Below are positions 48,701 to 60,070 of a DNA stretch of 64,000 nucleotides, one piece after another. The notes below the pieces were generated by a model, which saw only the letters and a list, made by a program, of their open reading frames with translations, was not told where the DNA came from and did no database searches. The stretch covers positions 19,528,215 to 19,592,214 of the forward strand of contig CM065182.1 in the NCBI GenBank assembly GCA_033026295.1, given 5' to 3'. The position numbers and the translations under genes are program-made. This DNA is from Channa striata (Eukaryota > Chordata > Actinopteri > Anabantiformes > Channidae). Position 1 is the first letter of the stretch. Each line of letters begins with the position of its first letter.

Positions 48701-49899
48701 CACTAATGGACTCATTTGTAATTGGGAGAGAGGGAAATGACTCTGGGAGCTAGCAGTGGCTTTGTTTGATGGACTATGGAGGAGCACACAGTAGATTTGA
48801 CAAATGAAACAGAGTTAGTTGTCTGTATGAACCAAACTCCTGGGCTTCTGAAATCATCGCACATGTGCACGCACACAAAAACACCACCGTGTCTTTCGCG
48901 TGTCCTGCAATGACCTAAATCACAAAAGCTTGCGCAGATTCTCTTTTGATGTGGGTTGAGCTGTAAGGTCTGACAATGAATCTTAAGGATCGGCTTTCAA
49001 AAGTAAATCACTTTGAAATGTGGTAAAATCTAATATAGAATTAGGTGGGGAAGGTGTCATCTACTAAATCCTGGGATTAATGCTATAACCTGTTCTGATC
49101 AGAGAGTTATTTATTCAGTGGAGGGCTCAGAAAGATTTAAGTAAGTGGCTTTGTTGGTATTTTGTTGGTTTTGCTCGTTTTGGTAATTTATCTGCAAGTA
49201 TATGTGAAATCATATTCCCCAGTCTCACTGTAAAGAGAAACTGTAAAGCATCCTGCATACCATAACTTTAATCTTTAATCTATTTTCCCCAGTTTGTTTT
49301 AGCTACATCTGGCAAGTAAACTGCCAAAGCTTATTTGCTATTTTTCATTAATTTTAATTAGCTGCAGATTCCTTGTTTTCTATTTGCATTGTCCCTGGTG
49401 TTGTTCCACACATTCATTATGATTTGCTTGTTATGCCCCAGTTCCAGGAGGATTAGAATAACCATAAGTGTCATTCTAGTAAATCGTTAGCTCAGCATGT
49501 GTTTACAACAATAACATTAAAATAGATAGAAACGTCCTTCTTTTAAAATGATGGTGATAAATAGTGTCATTAAAAAAATACATTTGCAAAATCAAAAGAA
49601 AAGGGACAAAAGGGACTTACCAGAGCATCCACATGTTTTACAGTGACATCAAGTGACTGGCATTAAGGGGAACAGGCAGGTTATTGCAGTTTTTGTGTGT
49701 TACCTGTTAGACCACGAGGACATTTAACTACGTGTTTATACGAGGAAGGTCCGATGGCGTGAACCTGATGGGGACAAATCAGACAGGGGGATGAGGAAGG
49801 AGGTTGGGTGTTTGTGTGTGTGTGTTTGTGTTTGGGGGGGTAATCAGATTGCCCTGACCTGGGTGATTTATAGATTCATTTGTGAGCTTGTTTAGAAAC
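45720..49899. other. Intronic DNA, no gene seen; longest chance frame
   Basis: The longest open frame of the window (176 codons, 48058-48588, minus) lies here. It is Cys-rich and AT-derived, with a second overlapping frame of 93 codons on the same strand, and it matches no family I know. The 47470-47860 stretch has the look of an old unidentified dispersed repeat. GT/G-rich simple sequence lies at about 49811-49838. Confidence 0.45.
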
Positions 49900-50180
49900 C
49901 TGATCTGCATTATTCATGTCCACAGAGGAGAAGTACGGAGGACATTAGCTGGTTAACCCCTGCTCAGGTTAGGCCACATTATTTTAATGGCCATTGCGAG
50001 GGCAGGCCTCTCAGCCCCATTGTCAGGGGGAGAAAGAGGGAGGAAGAGGCAGAGAAAAGCTCATTTATTCCAACCAAAGCGCCATCTCCCTTACACAGAG
50101 AACAGGTGGGACCAGGGCATTATTATTCAATTACGTCTGTTAACGGTAAACAGTGCACAGTGCTTTAACGCTCACACGAG
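49900..50180. promoter_or_regulatory. Candidate conserved intronic element
   Basis: Complex sequence with CATTATTCATGTCC, CCACATTATTTTAATGGCC, a CAGGTG E-box at 50103-50108, and TTCAATTACGTCTGTTAACGG. The two frames through it are short. Interrupted only by a GA-rich patch at 50028-50055. Called on motif density; function inferred. Confidence 0.28.
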
Positions 50181-51639
50181 AAGGATAATTGGTAACCAAA
50201 TGCCTGTCGACTTTTGACTGCCACGCGTTTCATTATTTATACATCGTGTACCACCTGTCACGCATATGATGCGACCACAGTGTCCCGTGTTTTCGACGCA
50301 TGTAATTAGTATTCATTTCAGTAATCATCACGTCGCACAGGCATAAAATAGGCTGCACCGGCTTTGACACAAGGACGCATTTGTCATAATCTCTGTAGAC
50401 TGATTTGACAGTTATTAGTATAATAGCACACATGAAGCTGCTAAAGGACAAACATCCCTGCATCAATTTAATTTTGATATTATGTGCCTTTCAGCTTTGT
50501 CTTTCCATCGACTGTGTTTTTAGTTTAGAAAATGTTTGATCAAGCTGTATTTAATAGTTTAGCTGTAGCAAGTTAAAACACACCTTGTTAGCTCCAGTGT
50601 AATGATTATAGCTGTCATTTCAATATTACAACACTAAGAATCGGATGGAATATTTTTTCCTCCGTCTTCCCGGTGAGTATGATCCACCACTTTCTGTGCT
50701 CTTTTCTCTCATTTCTCTGGGGAGAATGCCATCATGCATAAAGTAAGACACAGAGAGCAACAGCAGCATATGTCTGGGGTGGTGGATGCGATGCTGACAG
50801 GCCGGGCTTATCGTCTCCGCAGCACCTCGCTACAAGCGTGATTACCGCTGACAGCTCCAACTGCTGATAAAAGTGGGAACATTAAAGAAAACAGAAGAGC
50901 TGCGCAGTCTACGCACCAGTCTTTCTTCTCATCATGCCCCCACTCACCCCTTCCCAACCACCACCACCTCCACCGGCACGCCAGCAGCTCCTTCAATTCC
51001 ACATCTTCCCAGTACCCTACACCGGGGTGTCAGAGCTGTCGAGAGCGGGAAGTGACATCACAAGAATTTGCCAGCAGTCTCTAGGCTCATCATGTCAGCG
51101 GCAGCCTGTCTTGTGTCAGGCTTCCCCCAGGCAAGCTGTGATCCAGCCCTCGTCTCCGCACATCAAGACTCCTCGCCGAGGAGGGGAGGGGAAGAGGGAG
51201 AGAAAAAATTAACAGAATGTTTTTCCATCTTGTTAACTGACAGCATCGTTTGTTAGAGCACTGTCTCAGCAAGCAGTGTGTGTGGAAGGGTTTCAGATTG
51301 GCAGAGAGAGGAATTGGCAAGTGAAAGCATGGTGAATTATTGAGTTTGGATGAGGTGTCAGCGCTACCGTGTTGCTCTGCGTGGGTTTCCAGAAAGCATC
51401 TGAGGTGTGATAGGAGAACAAGCGTGGAGGAGTGCTTGATTAAAAAGCTGTGAAGATCACGGGGCATCGTTTTCTTGGGCTGGTCAAGAATATTTGTGTT
51501 TGTATGACTGTATATGTGGGCATACTCTATATAATTACTTTGAACATCCAAGTTCAAGAAAATGGTACAAAAGCTGTCCCTCGTTTCTTCCAGAACCACT
51601 TTTTAGCCTGCCAGAGTGAGACGGTGCTTCACGAGTAAT
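50181..51639. other. Intronic DNA, no gene seen
   Basis: A 169-codon minus-strand frame (51090-51599) and a 92-codon plus-strand frame (50934-51212) cross in a moderately GC-rich part. Neither has splice context or a recognised motif, and the former includes a His/Leu/Ser-rich low-complexity composition. Confidence 0.45.
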
Positions 51640-51990
51640 GGAAAATCTGCTCTATCTCCTGGGTAAATCTCCATCTCGCAGATCTGGCCCTCAGTCAGCT
51701 CATTTGGACAGAAAGAGGGGCTGCCTCGGCAAAGAATGCTTTTGATTCTCTTTTCATTTATTTGAACTGATCTGCTGTGATTAAGAGCTCCGTGTCTCAT
51801 TATTCTCTTTTGGAGAAGAGCGGGGCATTGCCTTTTGCCAAAATATTTGAATGATTAGGGCCCAGGCACGGGCCATGCCAAATCAACGGGAAGCATTCAC
51901 TCTGCTTATTAGATTCACTTAAATGCTGTTGTAAATCATCGCTGCCAGTGCGTGCTGCCAGACCCAGGCTCGAGTTCGAAAAGCTTCCAC
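51640..51990. promoter_or_regulatory. Candidate conserved intronic element
   Basis: High-complexity sequence with TGTGATTAAGAGC near 51776, NFI half-site-like TTTTGCCAAA (about 51833-51842) and CATGCCAAAT, and GAATGATTAGGG. GGCCCAGGCACGGGCC at 51859-51874 has inverted GGCCC/GGGCC arms, and TTATTAGATTCAC follows downstream. No simple repeats. Likely non-coding. Function inferred. Confidence 0.3.
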
Positions 51991-54900
51991 TGCCAATGCC
52001 AGAGCACAGTGTAAAGCCACGAGAGGCAGCTGAGGCTGTTGGTTTGCGCCGCTGTTTGTTTTACTTTGCCCTCTTAATGCAGCAAAACAGTTGTTAGACC
52101 AGTTTTGTATTCATCTCCCAGATGTATACGCAATTAATCAAGCAGCTGTGAGATGTGGGTGAGTTTGAGAAAGCTGATCCTGTTGACTAGAGGTTGAGCC
52201 GCCAGCAGCTGGAGATGATTTTTTTTTGTCTTTGAGCTGTAATTTCTTAAGACATGAATAACGATGACTTCAACTGCAAGGCACGGAAACATTTATTAAT
52301 ACCAGGACGCTGTTGTTTAGCCAATCCAGATCTGTCATTTAAGAAACAATAGATGTGTTCACTGTGAATGTGGCAGACTGTGGCCCTGAGCCTGAACGAG
52401 TGTGATTAGCGCTAGAGTTAAATCTAAGTGTTATTCTATTGTTCTGTCAATTTTAAGATTGCAGAGTGAAGGCAAAGAGGAAAAAAATGGCAGCTTGCTG
52501 AGCACTCAAGGAAAAATACTGGCTTTGGTCTTTCGAAAAAGCCCTGGAAGCTCAATCAGACCTTCAATTTTGGCGCATTGTCAAGAAGCACATGCAACAA
52601 ATCAGAACATATTGTTCCTCAGGGGGTGTAATAAGAGCCTTTGAACCATGAGCTCCACTGCTCTGCTCATGCCCTCTTGATGACAAACTGACTTCACTTT
52701 CTTATTCATATTACCCCAGTCGGCGGTTGTCATGAAAAGCTATCTAGGGTGATATGGCATCCGTGTTTATCACTCAGTGGCTTCCTTCCCAAATAACATG
52801 AAGGATGTGTCATCTGTCTGCGTGCTGAGGTAAAGGTCAGTGTGCTGAGATGGGAGAAGTGTGAGGTGGGGGGTGGGGGGGTGTGGGGTTCTCAGTCCTC
52901 AATGGCCTATAAACACTCCCTACTGTTTTTAGCTCCAGGACAGCTTGCTTTTCAATAAAATGCTGCGGTGCAAAAGAGGACAGATGAGGATCACGAGGTG
53001 TGACTAGGGCTGGGGAGGTGGGGGCAGCAGGGAATGGGACAGGCAATTTAACAGTGGCTCTGTCTCTGAGGTAGGAGGGGGCGATGTATGGCACCCAGCC
53101 AGCAGAGCAGTGGAAAACACTGGTCCAGACTAATGATCCACAGCCTGATCGTTATGGCCTCCACAGAAAGGATGGCACAAGGCACAGTTCCCTGGAAATC
53201 AATTCCCAGGAAGCGCATGAGTACTAGTTGTAAATCATGGTGGTATAGAAAGATGGACGGAAGTCACCGGGGATGAAGGGGGCGGGGGTGGGGCTCTCTG
53301 GGGTTGGTAGTTGGAGCATGAAGGGGGAACTCTTTCGATCATAAAGCCTGAAGGCAAAATTACGTGTGCCCCTAAGCCCCCCGCAAAAGCAAACCAATGA
53401 TGTGACTGTTCCAGCCCCTTGCCCTTCAGCCACCCCTGTGTTTGATGGCTCCATTGCAGGTTGAGGCTGAGGTTCGGAAAAGTGATCTCAAATTGATTTA
53501 TATCCCACAGAAAAGCCCCATCAATCCTAATATGAAACTAATAAAATCACTGGGTGTTGAGAGAAGTGTAGTGTGAGTGTGTGCAAGCGTTTGTCTGTGG
53601 TGGGGTTGGGGATAATAGATTCCCTTTAGAAACATATCATGATAAAGAAGGCATTGATCAAGGGGAGTCTAGTGATGACAAATGCTGCAGCTCCACATCA
53701 ACAGCCCAAAGCAAAACATCAGCCAGCTTGTCCTCGAGGCTGCCTTGAAAAAGAGTGGCTGTCAAACGTGGCTTTAACTAAATCTGTATTCTTTAGTTTA
53801 ATTAATTTACACTTTGTAAAAAAAAATGTTTTTTTTTTACTTTCTGTTCAAATATTTCAAAGGACTATGTATGTTTTTTGTTCAACAAGCTTTGTGCGCT
53901 ATAAAATGTTCCAAAATCACTTGACAAAAACTCTTATGTTTAGTTTTTGCAAAAAGGGAAATTCAGCTGTTATGTAAGATGCTTTTTGCCAAACAATTAC
54001 ATTAACATTTGAGTATATCACAACATTTTGCTTAAATGTAGAAATATGGAAGCATCACCTCCATGAAAAAGGTAGACTTGCCAAGAAACATGACAAGACT
54101 GTCAGACATTAATCTGCCTCTGTGATAACTTAAGCTAACTTGAAAACACAAACAACCATTATTATTCCAAGCCTTATTTTGTATTATTACTATATTTGTA
54201 TTATTCATCACAGTTTGCAGACCAGTTCCTGATCAACTTAAACGGAAAGTATAATTCGATGCTTGGAATAGCTGTGTGCATGCCAAATTTCTTTGCAGTG
54301 ATTATTAATAAACATTTGATTATAGTTTTACGTCAAGATCCTGTGTGTGGTATGTGCAAGTGTTGAGTAGCAGAGTTTCTTTTTAAACATTTCGAAGCAT
54401 CTCATTGGTAATTGGGCTGTGCACTTGTGAACAAACATTACAAATGTGAGTCTTCTGTGTTTGCATACCACAGCCACTGTTGACTGTGTCTCTTTTAAAT
54501 CAGAGCGAGTTGAAAACTCATATACACATCTCAATGTGGGGGAAAAGGGTGTGTGTTGCACTGATAATTAATAAGGCCACAACTAATGTTTCATCTCCTC
54601 CTGCCTGTAAGCTAAGGCTCCTGTTGCTTTTCACTGTGGTGGAGCGGTATCAGTTTCAGCAATAACAAATGAAACCATCCCCCTTTTCCCGATTTTTTTC
54701 TCTCCCACTGTCATTCTCTTCACTTCATTATGCAGGCAGCCTGACGCTATTTGACAGAATGTGCTATCTGCAACCTCCAGCTGCAGTCCCCCTTTCACTA
54801 TCACCGCATCGCTGGCAGCTTAACCCCACTGCTGCCTGCCACAGTGAAGCAGGGAGGAAATGATGATGCCGTTGTCTGAGGAGAGTGTGAGAGGAAAGAA

Positions 54901-55899
54901 AGACAGACCCTGAAGCACCTCTGTAGATATCCGTGTTTTTGGCATCAAAAGAGTTTCGCTGTGCGGCAACCTTTTGCCACAGTTGCCATGTAGGTGCCGC
55001 CCGTCAAATTAACAATTTTTTACAGAACATTGTAAGAGTTTAAATTTAAATTGAGAAGAGCTTTTTGTTCTGGTTTGACAATGTGCTGTTTCAGCGCAGG
55101 TCTCCACTCTATCCAGCACCTCATAACTTTCCGCCGTTTCAGCAGTCGAACTTTTAAGCGTCAAAAAAATTCTGTTTATCATTACTATCAAACACACTAA
55201 ACCCTCATCCGTCACACCAGTCGTAATTTCCTATCTACTGCTTATTATAATCAGACTACTTCCTGCATTTGGCATGAACACTGTCTTGAACGTAGACCAC
55301 TTCACAATCCTCTAATGTAAATAGAACTCTTACTGGTCTGGACAGTTGGCGCAGCTGAGTGTATGTAGGCCAAATTTGTCAGTATTTTGTCTCGCACACA
55401 AACAAATACTTGCAGCAAGACGGCATCCAGATCCTTCTCTAGAGAGCTGTAAATGAGCTTAATGAAGAAACAAACAAACTGTTTGAGGGTGAGCCTCAGA
55501 AAGCTGCAGGTCTGGAAAGCGTAGCATATCTAATTTGTAGGTTAATGGCAGTGCAGGCTTATTTATCTGGGTTATCCTCTGCTCCAGACAATTAGACATG
55601 GCCGTGTAGCATTAGGGACAAAGTCAACAAAGGACTTGCTCATGTCTAGCGTGTGAAGCTGTAATTGTTTATGTCCTCTATGTCATGGGAGAATATCGTA
55701 GAGTTGGCATTTTAACATTGCACTTATGTCACATGGAAACCAACGTAAACGGCTTCATTTGCTTAGGTTGCAAGAATCTAACAAATATTGTTTGTGCTGC
55801 ATTTGAAAGAGAAATTCTGTGTAAAACCTATTTGTTGTTTTTATCTGTACATTTCACTAATGATGCACGGTGATGTGTGCATTGCACATGCCGGTGCAT
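51991..55899. other. Intronic DNA, no gene seen
   Basis: No exon or RNA gene supported. G-rich runs occur at 52864-52888 and 53275-53295. Two A/T homopolymer runs flank 53820-53840. The frame of 112 codons at 53639-53977 runs through these homopolymers and is Phe/Lys-rich by composition. Confidence 0.45.
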
Positions 55900-56560
55900 T
55901 GTGGGTAATGGCATAATGAGTGTGGTCTGAGATTTGCCAGTGACAGGTCGTCATTCCCTGGACTTGCCTCTAGTCTGTTTCTCCCCGTGTGTTTTAACTG
56001 TCAGGTGTTGAGAGCCAGACTGCTGTTGAAGTTTTTTCTCCATGCTGTCTGCTTTTGATTTCTTTTCCCAGAGGTGTTTAAAAAAGCAGCATGATTGTTA
56101 GTGACAATCAGCCGCTCTGGCCCTTTTGAGCAGAAGGTTTGATTTAATCGTGAGCCTGTCATTTATTATTCTAGAGTGGCAGCCGCTCCTGTGAGGCCTG
56201 GGCCTGATCAAGCGCCTCTGAGCTGTCCCCAAGATCTCCTTCTTTTCCCTTTTCCTCAGTTATGTCTAAATCCTCAATACAAATCGCAGTGTTTCAGCTC
56301 TCCCAGTGGGGCCTATTACTGCCTGTGGGGCATTAAAGATCATTAATAGTGCTGTCAGGAAAAGAGAGGGAGAAAGGGAGTAAAGAGGGGGAGAACAGGG
56401 AGCAGCAGTGAGTTGCTTAGCTGCTCATAAATGGGAAATTAATACATCTGCTTCATTAATGCTGCCTCGTGTTTGATGTTTGTTAGCTGGCAACTTTAAT
56501 GATGTAGGTTTGAGCCGACGGGGCGCTTGACTAAATTTGATTCCTCCAATTAAGTAGTCA
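55900..56560. promoter_or_regulatory. Candidate conserved intronic region
   Basis: Complex sequence with few stops of note and many developmental words. Examples are GGTTTGATTTAATCGTG (near 56136-56152), TCATTTATTATTCTAG, GGGAAATTAATACATCTGCTTCATTAATGC (two ATTA cores plus an E-box, about 56432-56462), and CCTCCAATTAAGTAG near 56543. A GA-rich patch at 56360-56405 interrupts it. Regulatory role inferred. Confidence 0.28.
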
Positions 56561-58469
56561 GACTTCTTTTCTTTTGGGAAAATGGTTAGAAAGGAAAACT
56601 GCTATCTAATTAATGGACTCCAAACCTTCAGTTTTGTGCCTCCTGCTCTTTTTTTCCTGCCTCCCTCTGTTTTTTTTTTTCTCTCAGCCTTCCTCTGTCA
56701 GCAGCTGATTGCAGCATCATGTTTATCAGCTATGGCCTGCACTAAATTGTTTATCCTTCACTAATCACGAGGAAATATTTTAATCAGTGCCTCCAACTTT
56801 CTTAATCTTTAACATTAGCAAATGGTGTAAGTTAATTGATATATATGCAAGTGCAAGGTGATGATAGATATTAAGTGCAAATGATAAAATTATCGCTATG
56901 AAGACTTTAGGCAAGAACAAATGCATCTTAATCATGGCCTTGGAAGTTGGACTTGGAAGGAACATACAGGAAACGTTAAAGCCTCCTAAAGCATTTTCTT
57001 ATGCATGAATTCCACCCCACAGTGCGTAAAGCAAAAACACTTGCAGCCTGTGAAAAGAAGGCGCTTAAAAGCACAAACTTTTAGCTATTGTAGAAAATCA
57101 AATACAACCAGTGACTGAGACTCAAGGTGAGATTGTTCTTTCATGTGTCTGAATTTGAAATTGAGTTCAGATAAAGAAAGCAGCCTCATTAAATAAACAA
57201 CAACATATGAAATATAAATACTATGTACACTATTCTGTGACTGTAGAGGAAGTTGCCAAACCATTTATCTGCATGAACAGGCCGTTACTCGGATGATGAG
57301 AAAATAAATTGTCCAGTTGTAGTTCATTAGATTTGGTGACAGTCACAAACAAAACAAGGCACTAGTCTTTATCAGAGCTGATTAATATACTGCATTTCCA
57401 TGTGATTTATACATGGGCTGTATCTGCTGATCGCTGAGGGGATAACACTTTTACCATCAATCCCATATGTGCTCAGAACTGTAGAAGATAGAGATAAATG
57501 ATTTTGGTTAATTGCTAGATAGAACTCTATTCACTACTAGGCAAAAAAAGGAATATTTCCAAAACAACCTTGGTCGATCCCACTACTTTGCATATGATTA
57601 ATGGGACCATTTATTATCTAAGGGAATATCAGTTTGAATTTCTCAACTCTATCTATATATTTTTTTGATAGATCTAAAATTTCTCATGTGTGTGTCACTG
57701 CAGTGGTTGTGTTCGGCTCAGGCCTAAATGTCTTTGAGAGGCATAAGTTTAACCAGCTACATACTCATGAAGCATATTAGAAAACATGCGACAATCTTTT
57801 GGATTGCTATAGCGCCAGTATGTGTTCCATATGTGTTTACATGCTATTCCAGGCTTCCAGGCTCCCAGTCATTTTCAAGCTCTCCATAAACATTGCATGT
57901 ATAGATGCCCGTCTCAAACAATCTGTCCTATTGGCTGGACGTCCTCTCTGATGTTGGTGACAGAGGTGGTCTGTTAAGACTGCAGTTTGTCTGTATGACC
58001 GTGTTCTCCTTTTTTTTTAATTTTTTTATTTATCAAATCACTACCTACTGCCTTTGCTCCATAGAATCATGTTAGCTTGGGGCAAGGTATATGCAGGTTC
58101 ACAAGCGGGGGAGAGCGTTAGAGGACTGGGCCTTGGGCTCTGCAGGCCATGGACTAATGATAATAGTCACTCTTGAACAACCAGCCAACTAAGCACTTTA
58201 TTTCTCTCTTTCCCTGTTCCCTCTGATCCCTTCATTTCCCCGGCCCATCCTCTGCTTTGGATAACAAAGGTGAAATGTAGCAGAATCAAAATGTGTTCAA
58301 ACAAACTCGATGGAAATGGAATGTGCTGTACTGTGGCAAAGCTGTCTTCTTAGTGATACTTTTATGACTCTTTGTTTGGCTCCGAAAAATTCACTGCCAT
58401 AAACTACTGTTGGCTAACAAATGTTTTAGTGCGATCTACAAAAGATGCCACAGTAAATACCAAAATGCA
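56561..58469. other. Intronic AT-rich DNA, no gene seen
   Basis: Nothing recognisable beyond T runs near 56670-56680 and 58012-58027. Open frames are short and random-looking. Confidence 0.45.
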
Positions 58470-58745
58470 GGGATGTTCTAGTTTTTGTGCTGATACTTTG
58501 CTTGGCAAACGCTCCTTGATGGCAGCGACTTCTTTCAGTAAGGAAATGTGCCCTAGTGCCACCATGCAAAAAAATGGCTTAAAGAAAGTGAGAAAAAGTT
58601 TAATGTTCAAATGCCTTGGCCTCCACATTTCCACAGCTTAGTTCAGTTGAGCATCTGTGGGTAATGCTGGAGAAACCGGTCTAACTCGTGGAGCCCCCAC
58701 CCAGGAACTTGTGCAGCTGGCATCTTAGTGCCAGGTCCCTCATCG
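58470..58745 (+). pseudogene. Decayed Tc1-like/mariner transposase fragment
   Basis: Ordered words match the C-terminal catalytic half of a Tc1-like transposase common in fish. They are a 'gatggcag...cttctttcag' segment, a decayed DNxPxHTA-type region near 58545-58570, the 'cttggcctccacatttcc' segment (58616-58633), and GAGCATCTGTGGG at 58649-58661, which encodes the EHLW motif with the catalytic glutamate. A PPPRNL-like segment follows near 58695-58713. The frame is broken: an 89-codon frame (58372-58641) covers the first part, then a shift is needed to reach EHLW, and an in-frame stop follows it. The first aspartate motif and terminal inverted repeats were not found. This is an old, inactive fragment. 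Confidence 0.75.
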
Positions 58746-59396
58746 TTAGAACGTTTGTATATGTCTGTGGTTCAACGGTTCAGCTGTTTTGGGAGGACAA
58801 GATCGACGTACACATTAAGGTTTACTCAGATCAGTGATCAGTGTACTTCTGGTGAGCACTTACTACTTTTGGTGTGTAGCTTCTTGTATTCTTTGTGCAG
58901 TTTTGGTAGAATTCTGCTTGACACGTGTGTAATGTATAATAAGCAATGGTATGAGATCAAGAACTGTGATTTCTTGCTGATGTATAACCAACAACTATTA
59001 TCAATGTAAATGAGTTGCCAACTTTCCTCTTTAAATGGGAACAAAGTAAAAGTGCGCTCGCAGGCATGCTGAGGAAAGACGAAGTGAGTAGAGGGAAATA
59101 GCTGCACACAAACAAGTCATTATTAAACAGATTTCTTCTTTAAGCTGCTTTCTGAAGAGCATCAAGCCTAGAGCAATTTAACTTGCCAAAAACAAGCTCT
59201 TTTCTTGTGCTTTGAAATCAGGAGGTAAGATCAACGCAGGATAAAAAGCTCAACACACAGGAAAGCAGACGGACGCTTTATTTGTTTACCGTGCGGCAGG
59301 CCGAGGGCGATAGTCAGTCTTCTCTTCATCCACAGGAGAGCTCCTGCTTGGCGGCAGCGCCGATGCAGCACATTGCCTCCCACCAGCATCGTGCAC

Positions 59397-59412
59397 AGCG
59401 CCATCTGCTAGG
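59397..59412 (-). promoter_or_regulatory. CTCF-like motif (variant)
   Basis: AGCGCCATCTGCTAGG resembles the reverse-complement CTCF consensus (AGCGCCnnCTGnTnG), a variant frequently seen at vertebrate CTCF sites. It sits in a locally GC-rich patch (59330-59412). Binding is inference. Confidence 0.35.
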
Positions 59413-60055
59413 ACCTGTTGGCTTGTTTGTTTTCCAGAGCAAACAGCAAATCACTTCTTTCCTGTTCCTGCTTTTTACCATATGCCACTGCCTGTGTATC
59501 AGAGCGAAGCATGTATATTAATGAAGTTAATCAAAGACGTGCACACAACCACATCTGCCAGGGGAATTTTGTAATGATTGCACCCGCCGGTTGATTCATC
59601 ACATGGCTACCCCATTGTCACTGTGGCTACCTTTCAATGTAGGTGAGACCATTGTCAATGGCAATGATATCATCTGCTCAAAATGCAAAAGCTCGATTTG
59701 TCCTCCTCCTAGATAAAATGAATTGACACGTTCCCTGTTGTATCTACAGAATCAGTCCTGCCTCTCTGTAACATAACCGTACCGTACCAGTGAGGATGCT
59801 GCATGTATATTGTAAAAGCAGCTGCATATCTGAACACACTTAAATGATCTGTGTCACACGGCAGCCTCTGCCTAACCATTTCACTTTCAGCTAAAGTGGA
59901 TAACATTTGAGATTTCAGTGTCATTGCAATTAGTGGCTTTGTTAAACAGCAGGAACAACCAAGCTAAACGAAACATCCCCCTGCAGATGGCAAATTATCC
60001 TGCTGAGTAGCTACTGAAACCCTCAGTCTATCACATACATATTGTAGATCTTCGT

Positions 60056-60070
60056 AAAAAAAAAAAAAAA
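60056..60070 (+). repeat. Poly-A tract flanked by near-identical 9-mers
   Basis: A15 is bracketed by GATCTTCGT (60047-60055) and GACCTTCGT (60071-60079), which match at eight of nine positions. The arrangement resembles a target-site duplication around a poly-A tail, but no element body is present. It may instead reflect slippage or duplication. Confidence 0.6.

Noticed and set aside
51090..51599. 169-codon minus-strand open frame
   Set aside because: Opposite to the gene's strand, low-complexity composition, no splice context or known similarity.
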